A DNA stretch of 48,588 bases from JAUXFS01 sp050329575 (lineage in GTDB: Bacteria > Pseudomonadota > Alphaproteobacteria > Rhodospirillales > Defluviicoccaceae), in contig JBHJOP010000035.1 in the NCBI GenBank assembly GCA_050329575.1, positions 1-48,588 on the forward strand, read 5' to 3'. The position numbers were made by a program, and so were the translations under genes. How positions within the stretch are numbered: position 1 is the first letter of the stretch; the number at the start of each line of letters is the position of its first letter. The notes beneath the pieces were generated by a model that made no database searches, had not been told where the DNA came from, and saw only the letters and a list, made by a program, of their open reading frames with translations. This document shows, in pieces, positions 44,548-48,588 of this stretch.

Positions 44548-45285
44548 CCGATCGCGGCCGACGGCCGACACGATGCCGCCTCGCTCCGTCACCGCGGCGA
44601 CCGCAAGCACGTCCAGGAGCTCGGCGAAATCGTCGATGACGGCGTCGGCCCCGAGGTCGGCGGGGGCCGTGCGGGTGTAGCCGTCGGCTCGGACCACCAC
44701 CGGAACTCCGAGGGCGCGGGCGACGGCGACATCGTTGGCGTTGTCGCCGACCATCACGGCCTCGCGCGGCGACGCACCGACCGCCTCGAGGATCGCCCGC
44801 AGCATGGCCGGATCGGGCTTGCGCACGCCGGGAAGGCTGTCGCCACCGACGACGGCCGCAAAGAACCCGTCGAGATCGAGGTCCTTCAGCACCTCGCGGG
44901 TCGCCGCCTCCGGCTTGTTGGTGCAAACGGCGAGCGCCAGGCCCGCCGCGCGCAACCGGGTCAGCGTCTCGCGCACGCCGGGATAGGGGCGGGTGCAGTC
45001 GGTGGCGTGGCCCTCGTAATGGGCGAGGAACCGGGCGGTCAACACCCCGAGGTCGTCGCCGGGGCCATCCAGGCCGGTGGCGGCGACCGCCCGCTCGACC
45101 AGTTTGGCGGCACCGTCGCCGACCATCCCCTTGACCTCGTCGAGACCGAGCGGCCGGCGCCCCAGTTCGCGCATCAGTCGATTGAGCGCCGCCTGGAGGT
45201 CGGGTGCGCTGTCGACCAGGGTGCCGTCGAGGTCGAACACCACCACTTTCAGGCCCGTGATGCCAACTCCCTGTTTACACACCAT
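44539..45285 (-). CDS. gph: Phosphoglycolate phosphatase (HAD)
   Basis: Removes phosphate from 2-phosphoglycolate produced by DNA repair or photorespiration-like reactions. The 248-residue product has motif I VVFDLDGTLVDSAPDLQAAL, GMVGDGAAKLVERA, motif II VCTNKPE, Lys in GVRKPDPAML, and motif IV MVGDNANDVAVARALG. The DLDGTLVDS start is characteristic of Gph. The ATG is preceded by AGGA at about 9 bases. It is divergent from glmU across about 104 bases. Confidence 0.88.
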   Translation of the reverse strand: MVCKQGVGITGLKVVVFDLDGTLVDSAPDLQAALNRLMRELGRRPLGLDEVKGMVGDGAAKLVERAVAATGLDGPGDDLGVLTARFLAHYEGHATDCTRPYPGVRETLTRLRAAGLALAVCTNKPEAATREVLKDLDLDGFFAAVVGGDSLPGVRKPDPAMLRAILEAVGASPREAVMVGDNANDVAVARALGVPVVVRADGYTRTAPADLGADAVIDDFAELLDVLAVAAVTERGGIVSAVGRDRSR

Positions 45286-45389
45286 GGTTCACCATCCTGG
45301 CGTCTCGGACTTGGCGGGACCGACGCCGTGTGGCAAGTTCCGCGCCATCCGCGACATTCCCTGGCGAGCAGTTGTAGACGGATTGGGTG

Positions 45390-46757
45390 ATGACCAAAAG
45401 CGAAACGGCGATCGTCGTGCTGGCCGCCGGCCTCGGAACACGGATGCGCTCCGATCTGCCGAAGGTCATGCATCCACTGGCGGGCCGGCCGATGATCGCG
45501 CATCTGATGGCGACCCTCCAGGCCCTGACGCCGACCCGGCTGGTGGTGGTGGTCGGCGCCGAGATGGACGCGGTGACGCGGGCAGTCGCCCCGTGGCCGA
45601 CGGTCGTCCAGGAACCGCGGCTCGGCACCGGGCACGCACTGATGGCGGCCCAGGCCGCGCTCGCCGGCTTCGAAGGCGACGTGCTGGTGGTCTACGGCGA
45701 TACGCCGCTGATCACCGCCGAGACGCTGCAACGGGTGCTCGCGGCCCGACGGGCGGCGGCGCAACCGGCGGTCGTCGTGCTCGGCTTTCGCCCCGGCGAC
45801 CCCGGGGCGTATGGCCGGCTGATCGTCGGTCCCATCGGCACCCTGGAAGCGATCGTGGAAGCCAAGGATGCGCGACCCGAGGAGCTGGCGGTCGACCTCT
45901 GCAACTCCGGGGTGATGGCCATTGATGGCCAGCGGCTGCCGGGATTGTTGGCGCGCCTCGATCGCGACAACGCCAAGGGGGAGTACTACCTCACCGACAT
46001 CGTCCGCTTCGCGCGCGCCGACGGCAGTGCCTGCGGGGTGGTCGAAGGCGACGAGCGGGAATTCATCGGCATCAACACCCGCGCCGACCTGGCGAGGGCG
46101 GAGGCGATCGTCCAGGATCGGCTGCGTGCCCGAGCGATGGCCGACGGCACGACGTTGATCGATCCGACGAGCGTCTACTTCGGTCACGACACCCGTCTCG
46201 GCCGCGACGTCACCGTCGGTCCCGGCGTCGTCTTCGGTCCCGGCGTCACCGTCGGCGATCGGGTGGAAATCCGGCCGTTCTGTCATCTGGAGGGCGTGAG
46301 CATCGAACCGGGAGCGGTGATCGGTCCGTTCGCGCGGCTGCGCCCCGGCGCCCGCATCGGACCCGGCGCCCATGTCGGGAACTTCGTCGAGATCAAGAAC
46401 GCCTCGGTCGAGGCCGGCGCCAAGGTCAACCACCTGACCTATATCGGCGACGCCCGCATCGGCGCCGCGGCCAACATCGGCGCCGGCACCATCACCTGCA
46501 ACTACGACGGCTTCTTCAAGGATCACACCGACATCGGCGCCGGTGCCTTCATCGGCTCCAACACCGCCCTGGTGGCACCGGTTAAGGTCGGTGACGGCGC
46601 GATCATCGGCGCCGGCAGTGTCGTCGCCCGCGACGTGCCAGCGGACGCGTTGGCGCTGACCCGCGGGCCGCACACCGCCAAGGAAGGCTGGGCACGCGCC
46701 TTCCGTCGGCTCCGCGCGGCCGAGAAGGCGGCCGCCCAGGCCAGGAAGAAGGACTAG
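45390..46757 (+). CDS. glmU: Bifunctional GlmU: acetyltransferase/uridyltransferase
   Basis: Converts glucosamine 1-phosphate to UDP-N-acetylglucosamine in two steps. The N-terminal pyrophosphorylase domain has VLAAGLGTRMRSDLPKVMHP, YGDTPLI and a Glu/Lys/Asn region (KGEYYLTDIV); the C-terminal left-handed beta-helix shows hexapeptide repeats (IGPFARLRPGARIGPGAHVG), catalytic His in LTYIGDARIG context, and NYDGFFKDHTDIGAGAFIGS. The 455-residue length is typical. ATG used; a GTG one codon upstream is possible. It precedes glmS by 6 bases, forming a UDP-GlcNAc operon. Confidence 0.96.
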   Translation: MTKSETAIVVLAAGLGTRMRSDLPKVMHPLAGRPMIAHLMATLQALTPTRLVVVVGAEMDAVTRAVAPWPTVVQEPRLGTGHALMAAQAALAGFEGDVLVVYGDTPLITAETLQRVLAARRAAAQPAVVVLGFRPGDPGAYGRLIVGPIGTLEAIVEAKDARPEELAVDLCNSGVMAIDGQRLPGLLARLDRDNAKGEYYLTDIVRFARADGSACGVVEGDEREFIGINTRADLARAEAIVQDRLRARAMADGTTLIDPTSVYFGHDTRLGRDVTVGPGVVFGPGVTVGDRVEIRPFCHLEGVSIEPGAVIGPFARLRPGARIGPGAHVGNFVEIKNASVEAGAKVNHLTYIGDARIGAAANIGAGTITCNYDGFFKDHTDIGAGAFIGSNTALVAPVKVGDGAIIGAGSVVARDVPADALALTRGPHTAKEGWARAFRRLRAAEKAAAQARKKD

Positions 46758-46763
46758 AGGCGC

Positions 46764-48587
<1,824 letters not shown>

Positions 48588-48588
48588 C

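Overview
The window is 48.6 kb of high-GC bacterial chromosome. Nearly all of it is single-copy housekeeping or biosynthetic genes in tight operons, with no rRNA, tRNA, CRISPR array, intact insertion sequence or prophage recognised. Gene content and order (uvrC-pgsA-moaD-moaE; a histone-deacetylase-like gene followed by xseB-ispA-dxs-tlyA; gpmI-envC-ctpA-deacetylase-rppH; an alphaproteobacterial-type PyrE) point to an alphaproteobacterium, most likely of the Rhodospirillales type. The species cannot be named from this sequence.

Layout. 1-894: a truncated minus-strand gene, then about 730 bases without a convincing gene. That stretch carries a terminator-like hairpin, a short tandem repeat, a dyad abutting a -35-like hexamer (metal-regulator style) and degenerate direct repeats. 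895-6508: pyrE, then minus-strand LOG-family and HAD genes, moaE-moaD-pgsA (molybdopterin synthase and phosphatidylglycerophosphate synthase) and uvrC. 6919-15043: a minus-strand block with gpmI, envC, ctpA, a divergent polysaccharide deacetylase, rppH, a Na+/Ca2+ exchanger, a FolM-like reductase and folB. Several stop/start overlaps suggest translational coupling.

15305-20934: the most interesting block, a four-gene operon. It encodes a GltD/KorC-like flavin and iron-sulfur NAD(P)H protein, a second small FAD/NAD(P)H reductase, and the fused gamma-alpha and beta subunits of a 2-oxoacid:acceptor oxidoreductase. A perfect TTGAC-N4-GTCAA dyad (FNR/FixK/DNR-like) lies 86 bases before the first gene. 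The inferred role is an oxygen-sensitive 2-oxoacid (probably 2-oxoglutarate) oxidoreductase wired to NAD(P)H, like the KorABC enzymes of Thauera and Azoarcus but with an extra flavoprotein.

21209-28221: a DUF4399 secreted protein and a stand-alone hpnR (hopanoid C-3 methylase), followed on the minus strand by an SDR enzyme, a double universal stress protein, a kinase-like/P-loop fusion, a cation diffusion facilitator and pdxH. 28360-33709 (plus strand): a 17-kDa-antigen-like lipoprotein, two tandem CbpA-type J-proteins with one CbpM, then fabI, aroC and an AhpD-like protein. 33706-38778 (minus strand): tlyA, dxs, ispA, xseB and the deacetylase-like gene, which supply isoprenoid precursors that hopanoids also need. 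39052-48587: an RND adaptor/pump pair with unusual proton-relay residues, an amino-acid-oxidase-like flavoprotein, gph, and the glmU-glmS pair for UDP-GlcNAc synthesis.

Starts were chosen by ribosome binding site, family length and neighbour overlap; several are GTG or TTG. Long open frames opposite real genes are a by-product of high GC and were left out.
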